A stretch of DNA of 64,000 nucleotides from Cohnella algarum (GCF_016937515.1 NZ_JAFHKM010000002.1:6130873-6194872), one strand, 5' to 3'; numbered from the stretch's first letter, positions 8,164 through 17,355 are shown. Program-made: numbers and translations. Notes: generated by a model not told the origin, from the sequence alone.

Positions 8164-8742
8164 TCAATCGTGCAACGGAAACTCATCGACCTTCTCGTAC
8201 ATCGGCGAAGAACCGAGATGGGTGCGCATGAGCGCGAAGCGGTCGGCCTCCCAGGTCAAGCCGGCGGGCGCGGAGACGAGCGCGTCTTCCGGCATCCCGT
8301 CGTCGGCTCCGCGAAAATTCCGCGCAAGCGTAATATGCGAAGCGAAGGGCCGGTCTTCGGGAACGAAGCCGAGCGGGCTTGTCGATCGGATCACTTGCTC
8401 GTGAAGCGAAGCCAACGCATGCGTATTTCCCGACAACGCGGCCCACAGGACGCGCGGGGCCCGGCGCGGGCCGAACGTCCCGGCTCCGTCCAGCGTCAAC
8501 GGGATGGGGTCGGCTTTGATTCCGCGCAAGGCCTCGCGGAGTCGGTCGGCCTTGGCCGCGGACGTTTCTCCGAGAAACTGCAGCGTAATATGGTAGTCGT
8601 TCGGATGCGTCCATTTTCGAAACGGAAGCCGCTCCCGCTGCGCTTGCGTCCAGCGGCTCAGTTCTTCGGCAATGCGCGGCGCCAGCGGCAGGGCCACGAA
8701 CAAACGCATGTTTCGGTCCTCGGAACCGGTTTTTCCGCTCAT
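8164..8742 (-). CDS. thpR: RNA 2',3'-cyclic phosphodiesterase (2H family)
   Basis: A 192-residue cytoplasmic 2H phosphoesterase that opens 2',3'-cyclic phosphates. Both catalytic HxT motifs are present: HITLQFLG (His51) and HITLARNF (His136), numbered from ATG 8742. That start has AAGGAA 9 bases upstream. A second possible ATG at 8709 (MRLFVALPLAP) matches the usual family start and has GAGG 8 bases upstream, so the true start is one of these two. It has no obvious operon partners. Confidence 0.9.
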   Translation of the reverse strand: MSGKTGSEDRNMRLFVALPLAPRIAEELSRWTQAQRERLPFRKWTHPNDYHITLQFLGETSAAKADRLREALRGIKADPIPLTLDGAGTFGPRRAPRVLWAALSGNTHALASLHEQVIRSTSPLGFVPEDRPFASHITLARNFRGADDGMPEDALVSAPAGLTWEADRFALMRTHLGSSPMYEKVDEFPLHD

Positions 8743-8854
8743 CGTTTCACGTTCCTTCGTCGGTGGAATAAACCAAACCATTTTCTCTGCTTAGAGTGCC
8801 CGGCCGGCCGGCACCTAAACCATTTGCCGGCAGGAAAGGGAAAGAAATCGTCGT

Positions 8855-8889
8855 TACAGCAACAAGAGGGGCAGCAACGGCCGCCCCTC
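8855..8889 (-). terminator. Terminator after the small lipoprotein gene
   Basis: The stem GAGGGGC/GCCCCTC (8883-8889 with 8866-8872) has a tail TTGTTGC on the minus strand, 9 bases past the stop. The T-run is imperfect. Confidence 0.5.
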
Positions 8890-8897
8890 CTGCCATC

Positions 8898-9368
8898 CTA
8901 ATTTTCCGTTTTTCCGTAAACCAGAATGCCGGTTACGGTCTTGTTGTCCTCCAGATCGAGCTGAAGCGTCACGACGAATTGCTCGTTGTCCTTGCGGCCC
9001 GAATAATTGAAGAAATCGGCTTCCTCCATCTTGTAAGCTTCCGAATAGCCGGCTTCCTGCGCATAACCGTAATATAAAGCTACGGCTTCCTCGAAGGGCA
9101 TCTCCGTTTCGATCGATACCGTGGCGGTATCGTCGCCGCTGATGGACGATGTGACGGCTACGTTCGCCGGAATCGGCACATCCGCGGGGAACCCTTCGGG
9201 AATCTCCGCTTCGCCGGAGAGCCTGATTTGCTCGCCGTCTTCCTTCGTAATCGTCGTCACGCCTCGCCCCTCCGTATTTGGATTCTCCTCGACTCCCGAA
9301 CAGGCGCTCAGGAGCGCACATGCAGTCAGGACAACGGCTGACAGGCTCCAAACGCGTTTCTCGATCAT
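8898..9368 (-). CDS. Putative secreted lipoprotein of unknown function
   Basis: A 156-residue protein with a hydrophobic signal segment (VWSLSAVVLTACALLSAC) ending in a lipobox, so Cys23 is probably lipidated. The rest is acidic, with EIPEGFPADVPIPANVAVTSS near residue 60, then a pattern compatible with a small beta-rich domain (FEEAVALYYGYAQEAGYS ... FVVTLQLDLEDNKTVTGILVYG). I recognise no named domain. A purine-rich AGGAGAGAGG precedes ATG 9368. It appears to be transcribed alone. Confidence 0.75.
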   Translation of the reverse strand: MIEKRVWSLSAVVLTACALLSACSGVEENPNTEGRGVTTITKEDGEQIRLSGEAEIPEGFPADVPIPANVAVTSSISGDDTATVSIETEMPFEEAVALYYGYAQEAGYSEAYKMEEADFFNYSGRKDNEQFVVTLQLDLEDNKTVTGILVYGKTEN

Positions 9369-9549
9369 GTTCGCCTTTCCTCTCTCCTCTTCCTGATTTC
9401 CCCCTGCGGGTGAACAGATTTATTCTAAGGAAAAGAGAGGACGCCCAATAGTTACAAGTTGTCATCGTTCTTGTCATGTTCGTCACTTTTTTTCGCTTTT
9501 CGTCCAGCGAACCAAATTGGTAGCGGTTGCGCGAATGCTCGAAAAAAAG

Positions 9550-9598
9550 GGAAACGCCGGCAGGCCGGAAGCCCCGAAACGGCTCCCGGCCCGTGCCT
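9550..9598 (-). terminator. Terminator of the cotJ operon
   Basis: The stem GGCCGGGAGCC/GGCTTCCGGCC lies a few bases past the cotJC stop. On the minus strand a seven-T run follows about 14 bases after the stem. Confidence 0.5.
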
Positions 9599-9613
9599 TG
9601 CCCCGAGTTTCCT

Positions 9614-10183
9614 TCAAAACACCTTTTTCTGCCCCCGGTCCGCCTTGATGATTTCCACCGCTTCCCTGAACCGCAACGAGTGCACGATTTCCCGCTCCCG
9701 CAGAAACCTGAGCCCGTCCTGCAAATCGACATCGTCGGTCATGTCGATCAGCCATTGATAGGTCGCCCGCGCCTTCTCCTCGGCCGCGATATCCTCGTAG
9801 AGGTCCGCGATCGGGTCGCCCTTCGCCTGAATGTACGCCGCCGTCCACGGCACCCCGCTCGCGTTCTCGTAAAACAGCGCGTTGTCGTGATTGACGAAGT
9901 GCGGGCCCAGCCCGGCCGCCTCCAGCATCTCCGGCGTCGCGTCCTTCGTCAGCTTGTAAACCATCGTGGCGATCATTTCGAGATGGGCGAATTCCTCCGT
10001 GCCGATGTCGGTCAGCAGCCCGATGACCCGGTCCGGGATCGAATAGCGCTGGTTCAAGTACCGGAGGGCCGCCGAAAGCTCGCCGTCCGCCCCGCCGTAC
10101 TGCTCGATCAGATAACGGGCCATCCGCGGATCGCATTTGCTCACTTTGACGGGATACTGCAGTTTTTTTTCATAAATCCACAT
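9614..10183 (-). CDS. cotJC: Spore coat protein CotJC, manganese-catalase fold
   Basis: A 189-residue protein of the Mn-catalase/ferritin-like family that forms part of the inner spore coat. It starts MWIYEKKLQYPVKVSKCDPRMA and has the ligand-rich helices GTEEFAHLEMIA and EEKARATYQWLID. Last gene of cotJABC, 12 bases after cotJB. Expressed in the mother cell in B. subtilis (family knowledge). Full length; nothing unusual. Confidence 0.95.
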   Translation of the reverse strand: MWIYEKKLQYPVKVSKCDPRMARYLIEQYGGADGELSAALRYLNQRYSIPDRVIGLLTDIGTEEFAHLEMIATMVYKLTKDATPEMLEAAGLGPHFVNHDNALFYENASGVPWTAAYIQAKGDPIADLYEDIAAEEKARATYQWLIDMTDDVDLQDGLRFLREREIVHSLRFREAVEIIKADRGQKKVF

Positions 10184-10195
10184 CGGCTTCCCTCC

Positions 10196-10483
10196 TTATA
10201 CCTGCCAAGGCCAGGGTGTGTCGTTCCACTGCCACGGGTAGCGCGTAAAGCTGTGGCCGAACTGCATGAGCGGCCCGTACTTCAATTCGAAGGCGTGGGC
10301 GATTTGGCTGCGCCGCTGCGCCAACTGATTGAATTGCTGGATCGCCTGCATGTCGGCCGGGTGTGTGTCCAAATAAAGCGACAGCTCCACGAGGGCGAAG
10401 TCGACCTTCTGCAGCTCTTCCAGTTCCTTCCGGTACTGTTCGTCTCCGCGCGCGGGTCTTGTTTCCGCTTTTTCTTCCGGCAT
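10196..10483 (-). CDS. cotJB: Spore coat protein CotJB
   Basis: A 95-residue protein with the CotJB core: LQKVDFALVELSLYLDTHPADMQAIQQF and the aromatic C-terminus YPWQWNDTPWPWQV. ATG 10483 has AAGGAGG 8-10 bases upstream; a longer frame upstream overlaps cotJA and is not needed. It lies 17 bases after cotJA. It partners CotJA and CotJC in the coat (family knowledge). Confidence 0.93.
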   Translation of the reverse strand: MPEEKAETRPARGDEQYRKELEELQKVDFALVELSLYLDTHPADMQAIQQFNQLAQRRSQIAHAFELKYGPLMQFGHSFTRYPWQWNDTPWPWQV

Positions 10484-10500
10484 GATGTACGCTCCTCCTT

Positions 10501-10719
10501 TTACGCCTTTTTCGTGCGCCTCGAAGGGTAGGGACTGTACAACGCCGGCCACAGCGTCCCTTTGCGAAGCGCTTCGTCGAGCGGGAATTGAGGCAAATTC
10601 ATCGGCTGAAACGGGATGAACTGATTGGGCGGAACGACATACCATTTCGTTTTAATGGGCGGGCACGGATCGCACGGGCCTACGTAAGGGTGCCAATCTC
10701 GCCACTGTCCGTCGTACAC
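10501..10719 (-). CDS. cotJA: Spore coat-associated protein CotJA
   Basis: A 72-residue protein whose core (YVVPPNQFIPFQPMNLPQFPLDEALRKGTLWPALYSPY) is the CotJA signature. I chose GTG 10719 because AAAGGAGG lies 7 bases before it; the longer ATG frame at 10776 has no ribosome site. First gene of cotJABC. Confidence 0.9.
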   Translation of the reverse strand: MYDGQWRDWHPYVGPCDPCPPIKTKWYVVPPNQFIPFQPMNLPQFPLDEALRKGTLWPALYSPYPSRRTKKA

Positions 10720-10756
10720 GTCGCATCCTCCTTTAGGACCATTAACCTTCTCCCTG

Positions 10757-10764
10757 AATATATG
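10757..10764 (-). promoter_or_regulatory. Possible sigma-E -10 element of cotJABC
   Basis: CATATATT on the minus strand resembles the sigma-E -10 consensus CATACANT and lies about 38 bases before the cotJA start. The matching -35 is poor, so support is mainly from family expectation. Confidence 0.3.
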
Positions 10765-10814
10765 ATCATAGCCCATTCGACTTGCCCGTCCGGCGAAAAT
10801 AAAGTCCCGTTAGC

Positions 10815-10848
10815 GAAAAAACAAAAACTGCCGCAACATGCGGCAGTT
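10815..10848 (-). terminator. Terminator of the CorC/HlyC-like gene
   Basis: A perfect 10-bp stem AACTGCCGCA/TGCGGCAGTT (10839-10848 with 10826-10835) with a 3-base loop, then TTTGTTTTTT on the minus strand, 17 bases past the stop. Confidence 0.93.
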
Positions 10849-10864
10849 ATCGCTAAAATCCCCT

Positions 10865-12247
10865 CTATTTCGGCTCCTGCGCCGGATCCGGCGCGATTTT
10901 TTCGAGTGCGCCCGTTCTCCGCTTGTAAATGTGAACGCGTTGGACGCGATGGCCTTTCGTCTGCGACACTTCGAACATGTATCCGGAAAACTCGATTTTC
11001 CGGCCTTTCGCGATGTTGCCCTCGAGCGTTTTGAACAGCCAGCCGCCGATCGAATCCACCTCGTCGTCCTCGATTTCGATCCCGAACATATCGTTGACGT
11101 CTTCGATCAGCATCCGTCCCTCGACGGAAGTGATCTCCCCGCGCACGAGAACGCTCGGCGGCTCGTCGTCGAATTCGTCGTGGATTTCGCCGACGATTTC
11201 CTCGAGAATCGTTTCGGCGGTCAGCATCCCCGCCGTACCGCCGTATTCGTCGATGACGACCGCGAGCTGCGACTTGCGCTTCTGCATCAACTTGAGCACT
11301 TTGCTGATTTCCATCGACTCCGGCACGCTCAAAATCGGGCGCAAAAACTCCCGCAAATCGTGTTCTTCGTCGGGATCCGCCGTGAACAAATCGGCGATAT
11401 GCACGAACCCGATGATCTGATCCTTGTCTTCGATGGCGACGGGATACCGGGTATGGCGGGCGGCATAAGCCAGCTTCAAATTTTCGCGGAAGGGCTGGTT
11501 GATAAACATGCAATCCATATCGGTCCGCGGAAGCATGATTTCGCGAGCGACGCGGTCGGCGAATTCGAAGACGTTGTCGAACAGCGTCATTTCCTCTTTG
11601 TCGATAATGCCGCTTTTTGCGCTTTCGTTCATCAAAATCCGGATTTCTTCTTCGGTATGGGCCGCTTCGTGCTCGCTGGCCGGCCGGACGCCGAACAAGC
11701 GCAGCAGGCTGTTGGCCGCGCCGTTCAGCACCCAGATCACGGGCATGAACAGCCTGTAAAACATCAAAAGCGGCCAGGAGAGCCAAAGCGATACGCCCTC
11801 CGACTTTTGAATCGCGAGCGACTTCGGCGCCAACTCCCCGAGCACGATATGCGCGAACGTGATGACGATAAACGCGAAAATGCCGGATACGGTATGGATG
11901 ACCGCTTCGTTCGTCACATGGAGTTGGTAGAGCAGCGGCTCAACGATGAGCTCGGCGATCGCGGGTTCGCCGGTCCAGCCGAGCCCGAGGGAAGCCAGGG
12001 TGATGCCAAGCTGGGTCGCGGACAGGTAGGCATCCAGCTTGCGGTTGACTTTCAGAGCGTATCGGGCTTTCAGGTTGCCTTCATTGACCAATTGAGTCAA
12101 CCGGGATTGCCGCACCTTGACAAGGGAGAATTCCGCGGCGACGAAAAAACCGTTAAGGAACACCAAAAACGCCACGATAACCAGATTCCAGACGATAGAC
12201 CCCCATAAAAAATCGGTATTCTCCAATGAAATCCCGCTCTCTTCCAT
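10865..12247 (-). CDS. CNNM/CorC-type membrane protein with CBS pair (HlyC family)
   Basis: A 460-residue protein. An N-terminal DUF21/CNNM membrane domain (about residues 15-200: LVIVAFLVFLNGFFVAAEFSLVKVR) is followed by a CBS pair (MLPRTDMDCMF; HTRYPVAIEDKDQIIGFVHIADLF; KSQLAVVIDEYGGTAGMLTAETILEEIVGEI) and a C-terminal CorC_HlyC transporter-associated domain (about 365-445). The family is linked to magnesium and other ion export or homeostasis. 'Hemolysin' in older names is not a demonstrated function. No convincing ribosome site precedes ATG 12247; TTG 12226 is an alternative. Single gene with a strong terminator. Confidence 0.9.
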   Translation of the reverse strand: MEESGISLENTDFLWGSIVWNLVIVAFLVFLNGFFVAAEFSLVKVRQSRLTQLVNEGNLKARYALKVNRKLDAYLSATQLGITLASLGLGWTGEPAIAELIVEPLLYQLHVTNEAVIHTVSGIFAFIVITFAHIVLGELAPKSLAIQKSEGVSLWLSWPLLMFYRLFMPVIWVLNGAANSLLRLFGVRPASEHEAAHTEEEIRILMNESAKSGIIDKEEMTLFDNVFEFADRVAREIMLPRTDMDCMFINQPFRENLKLAYAARHTRYPVAIEDKDQIIGFVHIADLFTADPDEEHDLREFLRPILSVPESMEISKVLKLMQKRKSQLAVVIDEYGGTAGMLTAETILEEIVGEIHDEFDDEPPSVLVRGEITSVEGRMLIEDVNDMFGIEIEDDEVDSIGGWLFKTLEGNIAKGRKIEFSGYMFEVSQTKGHRVQRVHIYKRRTGALEKIAPDPAQEPK

Positions 12248-12285
12248 GAATTGAAACTTTATGATCGCACCGAATCGGGCCCGAT

Positions 12286-13446
12286 TTACACCCGGGCAGC
12301 GCGTTTCGTAAAATCGACTCCCCGGTAATACATATCGCGCACGAGCAAGTTAGGGCCGCAGCAGCCGGCCGCCGGGCAGTGACAGTTGACTTCCCTTTGC
12401 AGTCGGTGGGCTTGCCAGCGGTCGAAGACGGCATCGAGTTTCTCGGTCCGCACGTTGCCGAAGGAAGGAATCGAAGCGAAATCGGTGACGTATACGTCGC
12501 CGGTAAATAAATTGACGTTGACGCGGTTTCGGCCGTCCGGATCGTTGCGGACGGTTACGTTGGGCTCTTCGCGAAGCCGGCGCAGCAGCGCCCGTTCCTT
12601 AGCGTCGTCGCTGCAGGCGTAAAAGGGCAGCGTGCCGAACAGCATCCAGATGCCGGGGTCGCGGACATCAAGCAGTCCCGAGATCGTCTCCATCATTTGT
12701 TCCTTCGAGATGACCGGAAGATTGCTTGCGAAAGAGCTCGGGTACATCGGATGCACTTCGTGGCGAAGACAACCCATTTCGACGATCAGCCGATGGATTT
12801 CGTTCATCTTGTCGTGCGTTCGGAAGTTGATCATCGATTCCGCGGATACGAACAAGCCGCCCTCCGCAAGCTTGCGCGCGTTCTCCATCATTCGCTCGTA
12901 CATTCTGGAGGAAGCGTCGGCTCCGACCTTGCGGCCGGAACGCGCAAAGCCGACCCGGTGAAAATCTTCCGCGGCGGTGTAGTTGAACGATATGTGCATC
13001 ACGTCGAGATAGGGAGCGATTCGCTCGTACCGCTCGTAATCCAGCGTCACGTTGGAATTCAATTGCGATCGGATGCCGCGCGAGCGGGCATATTTGAGCA
13101 GCGGCAGCAGGATGTTGTCGACCGTCTCCTTGCGGAAGGTCGGCTCTCCTCCGGTGAGACTGATCGTCTCCAAGTGCTCCGCTTCGTCAAGCCTGCGAAA
13201 GATCAGATCGAGCGGCAAATGCGGCAGTTCGGTCATGGTCAGGCTGTCGCCGACCGCGCAATGCTCGCAGCGCATGTTGCATAAGTGGGTGGCCGTAAAC
13301 TCTACGCTCGTCAGCACATGGCGGCCGTGCCGCTGCAGCGAGCGAATCGGATCCCACGGATCGTACTGGGGCGAAATCGGCAAAAAATGAGAAGGCGGCG
13401 CGAACGGAGCCGGCGCTGCCTGGGCTGGAAAGCCATGCATATTCAT
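12286..13446 (-). CDS. Radical SAM protein, YfkAB-like (C-terminal CxCxxxxC-type cysteines)
   Basis: A radical SAM enzyme of about 386 residues. The cluster cysteines are in HLCNMRCEHC (Cys56, 60, 63 from ATG 13446), the glycine-rich SAM motif in SLTGGEPTF, and the C-terminus carries a second cysteine group (HCPAAGCCGPN), as in B. subtilis YfkAB. The reaction and substrate are unknown for the family as far as I know. CAGGAG lies 4 bases before ATG 13446 and 10 before ATG 13440, so the start is one of these. The longer ATG at 13470 has no site. Single gene. Confidence 0.82.
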   Translation of the reverse strand: MNMHGFPAQAAPAPFAPPSHFLPISPQYDPWDPIRSLQRHGRHVLTSVEFTATHLCNMRCEHCAVGDSLTMTELPHLPLDLIFRRLDEAEHLETISLTGGEPTFRKETVDNILLPLLKYARSRGIRSQLNSNVTLDYERYERIAPYLDVMHISFNYTAAEDFHRVGFARSGRKVGADASSRMYERMMENARKLAEGGLFVSAESMINFRTHDKMNEIHRLIVEMGCLRHEVHPMYPSSFASNLPVISKEQMMETISGLLDVRDPGIWMLFGTLPFYACSDDAKERALLRRLREEPNVTVRNDPDGRNRVNVNLFTGDVYVTDFASIPSFGNVRTEKLDAVFDRWQAHRLQREVNCHCPAAGCCGPNLLVRDMYYRGVDFTKRAARV

Positions 13447-13564
13447 AAAACTCCTGTCGTAACGATTCATTTCATGTATATTTTAGCGGTCAGTGTTTCG
13501 GAAAGCAAACAAAGCCCCCGGAACGGATCGCTTCCAAGGGCCGAAAAACGCCGTCCCTTCCGAA

Positions 13565-14668
13565 TCAATTCACTTCGATAGGGCCCGGATTTACTTTTGT
13601 AATCATCACGGACAACTGCTTGGACAGGTCGAGATCGTAAGGCGCCTTGAGCTCTTCTCCCGCCTCGTTCGCCACGACCCGGACGACCGGACGCTGCATG
13701 CTGGCCGAGTTAATGTCCACCACGACCGCCGTTTCGCCGGTGCTCAGCTGTACGGTCATGCCGACCGGATAGATCGCCACCTTGTCGCGGAAAACGCACA
13801 GCTTCTCCGTATCGTACAACGTGCCGCTTCCCGAAAACAGCGACTCCACCGCCTGATGCGGCAGCATCGCCTGTTTGTAAACCCGGTTCGTCGTCATGGC
13901 GTCGAACGAGTCGACAATGCCGATCCATTTCGCGTAATCGTGGATTTCTTCGCCCTTCAATCCGCGAGGATAACCCGTTCCGTTCATCCGTTCGTGATGC
14001 TGAAACGCGCAATGGGCCGCAATAAGCGAAATGTTCAGCTCGTCCTTGAGCAAATAAAATCCCCGTTCGGTATGACGCTTCATTTCCTCGTATTCTGCGT
14101 CAGACAGCTTTCCCGGTTTCAGCAGCACCTGCATCGAAATTTGCGTCTTGCCGACGTCGTGCAGGAGAGCGCCTACCCCGAGCGTGAACAGCTCGTCCGT
14201 GTTATACCCGTGCGCGATGCCGAGCAGCGTCGAATACACGCACACGTTCAAGGAGTGCATGTACAAGTAATGGTCCACCGTATGCAAATTCATCAGCATG
14301 ATCATCGCGTCTTTGTTGCGCATCAAATCGTCCAGCACCGATTGCATCACATTGCGGACGTTGCGCCCGATATACGGATACATGCCGACGTTTCGCCGGC
14401 CGGGTTGATCGATATAATCGCGAAAAACGTTCCGAATCGTCGACAGCGCCTGTTTTTGCGTCTCCTCGTTCAACAGGTCGGGAATTTCGATGCCTTCCGT
14501 TTTCGGATCTTGTATGTACAGGTAATTTATTCCATTCTGAGCCAATTTCCGAATCAGAGTTTCCGTCAATTCGACTTCTTCCGCCAACAGCACGATGCCT
14601 TCGTCTGAGTAGATTTTCTTGCCCAGCTTCATGCCGGGTCTGCAAAGCGTGATCGGCATCATGCGCAT
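13565..14668 (-). CDS. HD-GYP domain cyclic-di-GMP phosphodiesterase
   Basis: 367 residues. The HD-GYP domain occupies about residues 120-310, with HD at 170-171 (GALLHDVGKTQI), HHERMNGTGYPRGL giving the GYP signature at 232-234, and the IVDSFDAMTTNRVYKQAM segment. The first 60 residues resemble the small domain that precedes HD-GYP in several Bacillales proteins. Expected role: hydrolysis of c-di-GMP in the cytoplasm; no membrane segment or receiver domain is seen. AGGAGG precedes ATG 14668 by 11 bases. With the GGDEF-EAL protein at 31.8 kb, it is one of two c-di-GMP genes here. Confidence 0.92.
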   Translation of the reverse strand: MRMMPITLCRPGMKLGKKIYSDEGIVLLAEEVELTETLIRKLAQNGINYLYIQDPKTEGIEIPDLLNEETQKQALSTIRNVFRDYIDQPGRRNVGMYPYIGRNVRNVMQSVLDDLMRNKDAMIMLMNLHTVDHYLYMHSLNVCVYSTLLGIAHGYNTDELFTLGVGALLHDVGKTQISMQVLLKPGKLSDAEYEEMKRHTERGFYLLKDELNISLIAAHCAFQHHERMNGTGYPRGLKGEEIHDYAKWIGIVDSFDAMTTNRVYKQAMLPHQAVESLFSGSGTLYDTEKLCVFRDKVAIYPVGMTVQLSTGETAVVVDINSASMQRPVVRVVANEAGEELKAPYDLDLSKQLSVMITKVNPGPIEVN

Positions 14669-14786
14669 TCTTCAATTCTCCTCCTTCCATTCGTTGCGTT
14701 TCCAGTCCAAATCTTTTAACTCATTTTAATGTAAGAGATTTCAGAAAAGACGGCAAGAGCTATGTCGAAAATTGTATAGTTTTGAT

Positions 14787-14825
14787 TAAAAAACCGGGCC
14801 TTGCCCATCGGCAAAGTCCGGTTTT
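14787..14825 (-). terminator. Terminator after the moaA/YunD-like genes
   Basis: The stem AACCGG/CCGGTT has an inner pairing CTTTGCC/GGCAAGG and is followed on the minus strand by a run of six T. It lies 58 bases past the nucleotidase stop. Confidence 0.8.
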
Positions 14826-14882
14826 CTCCCTGCGGAGGCACGAAAACGACGATTCCCGCCGGCTTGCGTCCGAGGTTTTCGG

Positions 14883-16367
14883 TTATGAAGCGCCCTGTTC
14901 CGTTTTCAGGTGCCAGCGCGGCGCGTTGCAGTCGGCGAGCGCATCCGCGTCGTTAAGCGCGTCGCTCAAAAGGTCCCTAATGAATTCCGGAAGAAAATAA
15001 CGCACCACGCGGCCTTCCTTCAGCCCTTTGTAGCCGACTCCGAACGTAAACATATCCAGCGTACCCACGGCGTACTCGCGCCCGTCCTCCAACGGAATTC
15101 CGCCTACGAGCACCTCGCCCACCCGCTCGTAAGGCGGCCGCGTTTGATCCGCGTACACCTCCATCCCGTCGAAGCAAAGCGTGCCGAGCTGCTTGCCGCG
15201 GAAGCCGAAGCCTTGAAACCGAAGATCGATAAATTCCGGCAGCAGGCTTTCCTCGAGCGCCCGGCGCAAAGCGTCGCCTCTCAGCATGATGAGGCACGGA
15301 TTGATCGGCGAGGGACAGATGCGGTGAATGTCGCCTTTCGTTACCGCACCCGCCGACAGGCCCTCGAGCAATTGCCCGGCGTTGGTCAAGCCGATTTCCG
15401 CCCCGGTCGACTTGCGGAGCGCGGCGGCAAGCAGCGTGCCGAGCGGATTCTCGCGGGCAGGATCGGACGGAAGCGGGCGGGCGAGATGGGCGACAACGCC
15501 GTTCATGGCCGCATCCGCCTGCTCGCGAAACGACCGAACGATCGCTTCCGCATCGGAATCGGGCGGAAGGTCGGCGGTCGGGATGCAGCGCCCCCGAATG
15601 CCGATCTGTCCCGTCGCTGCGTTTTTCTCGATTTGAACGATCCCGATGTGGAACCCGAACTTGCCTGCCGCGCATACCGTCGTTCGGCCGATCGTGAGCG
15701 GCGTTTCCAGCAAATGGTGCGTGTGGGAGCCCAGGATGAGATCGATTCCGTCGACGGCCGCGGCGAGTCGTTCGTCCATCCATAAACCGAGATGGGAGAT
15801 GACGACGACGACATCCGCCCGCTTTCGCAGTTCGGGCACGAGGCGGGCGGCCGTTTCGATCGGATCGTCCGCCTCCCAGCCCAATAGCCGGTAATAATCG
15901 TTAAAAGCGGCCGTAAGGCCGAGCAGGCCGATTTTCAGGCCGTCCTTCTCCGCGAGCATGAACGGGATCATCCAGGAGGGCTCGCTCCCGGTTTCGGCCC
16001 ATTTCAAATTCGCGCACACGACCGGAAACGGAGCCGAGTCGAACATGCCGTCCAACTGCTCCCGGGTCCACGTAATGCCCTCGTTGTTGCCGAGCGTCAC
16101 CGCGTCGTAGCCCAGCCGCTCGAGCAGCGCCCGATTGACGGCCCCGTTCGTGCCTTCCGTCTCCGGGCGAACGCGGTCCAAATAGTCGCCGCAATCGATC
16201 AGCAGGAGCCGATCCGGCTCGATTCGGCCGCGAATTTCTTTTATATAGGAAGCGATCCTCGCAGCCTCTTCCAGGTGGCTGTGAAGATCGTTCGTGTGAA
16301 TCAGCGTAACCTTCGCATCCCGTTCGATCGTTCTCCCTCCCAGCCCAAGCCCGTCAGCCGCCAATTT
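14883..16367 (-). CDS. Metallophosphoesterase/5'-nucleotidase, YunD-like (UshA family)
   Basis: About 494 residues. The N-terminal calcineurin-type domain has the metal motifs TLIHTNDLHSHLEE, LLIDCGDYLDR, VTLGNNEG, VVISHLG and ILGSHTHH. The C-terminal 5'-nucleotidase domain covers about residues 300-490 (NPLGTLLAAALRKSTGAEIGLTNAGQL). No signal peptide is seen, as for B. subtilis YunD, so it is probably cytoplasmic. The start is unclear. A strong GGGAGGGAG lies near 16337 with no in-frame ATG, GTG or TTG at proper distance. I used TTG 16367, which overlaps the end of moaA by 14 bases; a longer frame reaches 16415. Confidence 0.83.
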   Translation of the reverse strand, partial: KLAADGLGLGGRTIERDAKVTLIHTNDLHSHLEEAARIASYIKEIRGRIEPDRLLLIDCGDYLDRVRPETEGTNGAVNRALLERLGYDAVTLGNNEGITWTREQLDGMFDSAPFPVVCANLKWAETGSEPSWMIPFMLAEKDGLKIGLLGLTAAFNDYYRLLGWEADDPIETAARLVPELRKRADVVVVISHLGLWMDERLAAAVDGIDLILGSHTHHLLETPLTIGRTTVCAAGKFGFHIGIVQIEKNAATGQIGIRGRCIPTADLPPDSDAEAIVRSFREQADAAMNGVVAHLARPLPSDPARENPLGTLLAAALRKSTGAEIGLTNAGQLLEGLSAGAVTKGDIHRICPSPINPCLIMLRGDALRRALEESLLPEFIDLRFQGFGFRGKQLGTLCFDGMEVYADQTRPPYERVGEVLVGGIPLEDGREYAVGTLDMFTFGVGYKGLKEGRVVRYFLPEFIRDLLSDALNDADALADCNAPRWHLKTEQGAS

Positions 16368-17355
16368 GCGACATCCGTCTTTCCGTAGGCACGTGCGACT
16401 GCGCCTCACCCGCAAGCAGCGCAGCCATTTCGTGATTTTCCGGCTTGATCTGCATCGCCCGCCTGAACAAAGCCTCCATCGCCTCGCTCGAGCCGAGCGC
16501 TTCCCGCACGTTCAGTTCGTCCATCCAGTATAGGCAAGGCTTAATATGCCCGTCCGCCGTCAGTCTCAGCCGATTGCAGCTTTTGCAAAAATGATCGCTG
16601 ATCGGATGAATCAGACCGAAAGAGCCCGCTCCTCCTTCGATCCGCCAATTTTCCGACGGGCCGCTTCCGACGGGAGCCGGCTCGGCCTGAAGCTTGAACC
16701 CGAGTCGTTCCGCTTCCTCCAGAACGCGGGTGAGCGGCAAGTAGGAATTTCGCCAGTTCGCATCGTCATGGCCGATCGGCATATATTCGATAAACCGCAC
16801 GTGAAGCGGCTGTTCGTAGCTTAACCGCAAAAAAGACCCGATCTCGTCCTCGTTGATGCCTTTAAGCAGGACGCAGTTCAGCTTGATCGGGGCGAGTCCC
16901 GCTTTTCCCGCGGCCTCGATGCCTTCGACGACTCGTTTCAATTCTCCCCGGCGGGCGATGAATCGAAACCGCGAAGCGTCCATCGTATCCAAGCTGATAT
17001 TGACGCGGCTGAGGCCGGCTTCCTTCAGCTTTTGCGCTTGCGGCGCGAGCAGCATGCCGTTGGTCGTCAACGCAATCTCCTCGATGCCGGGAATCGCCGA
17101 CAGCTCGCCGATCAACTCGTGAAGGTTGGGCCGAACGAGCGGCTCGCCTCCCGTGATCCGAAGCTTGGATATCCCCATTCGGGCCGCCGTCGATACGATT
17201 TCGGCAATCTGAGGGTAAGTCAGCAGCCGGTCCTGGTTCATAAACTGCATGCCTTCCTCCGGCATGCAGTACAGGCATCGCAAATTGCACCGGTCCGTGA
17301 CGGATATCCGCAAATACGTATGTTTTCTTCCAAACCGGTCGATCAAATCAGACAT
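16354..17355 (-). CDS. moaA: GTP 3',8-cyclase MoaA (molybdenum cofactor step 1)
   Basis: A 333-residue radical SAM enzyme that converts GTP to 3',8-cyclo-GTP. The N-terminal cluster is CNLRCLYC (Cys23, 27, 30), the second cluster CKSCNRLRLTADGHIKPC (Cys257, 260, 274), and the protein ends in Gly-Gly as the family requires. ATG 17355 was chosen because GGAGGG lies 8 bases upstream. It is divergent from the moaD-moaE fusion gene, with about 125 bases between starts, so both arms of cofactor synthesis can share a control region. Confidence 0.96.
   Translation of the reverse strand: MSDLIDRFGRKHTYLRISVTDRCNLRCLYCMPEEGMQFMNQDRLLTYPQIAEIVSTAARMGISKLRITGGEPLVRPNLHELIGELSAIPGIEEIALTTNGMLLAPQAQKLKEAGLSRVNISLDTMDASRFRFIARRGELKRVVEGIEAAGKAGLAPIKLNCVLLKGINEDEIGSFLRLSYEQPLHVRFIEYMPIGHDDANWRNSYLPLTRVLEEAERLGFKLQAEPAPVGSGPSENWRIEGGAGSFGLIHPISDHFCKSCNRLRLTADGHIKPCLYWMDELNVREALGSSEAMEALFRRAMQIKPENHEMAALLAGEAQSHVPTERRMSQIGG

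Noticed and set aside
12697..13581. Plus-strand frames opposite the radical SAM gene
   Set aside because: They are shadows; the minus-strand protein has the CxxxCxxC cluster and SAM motif.
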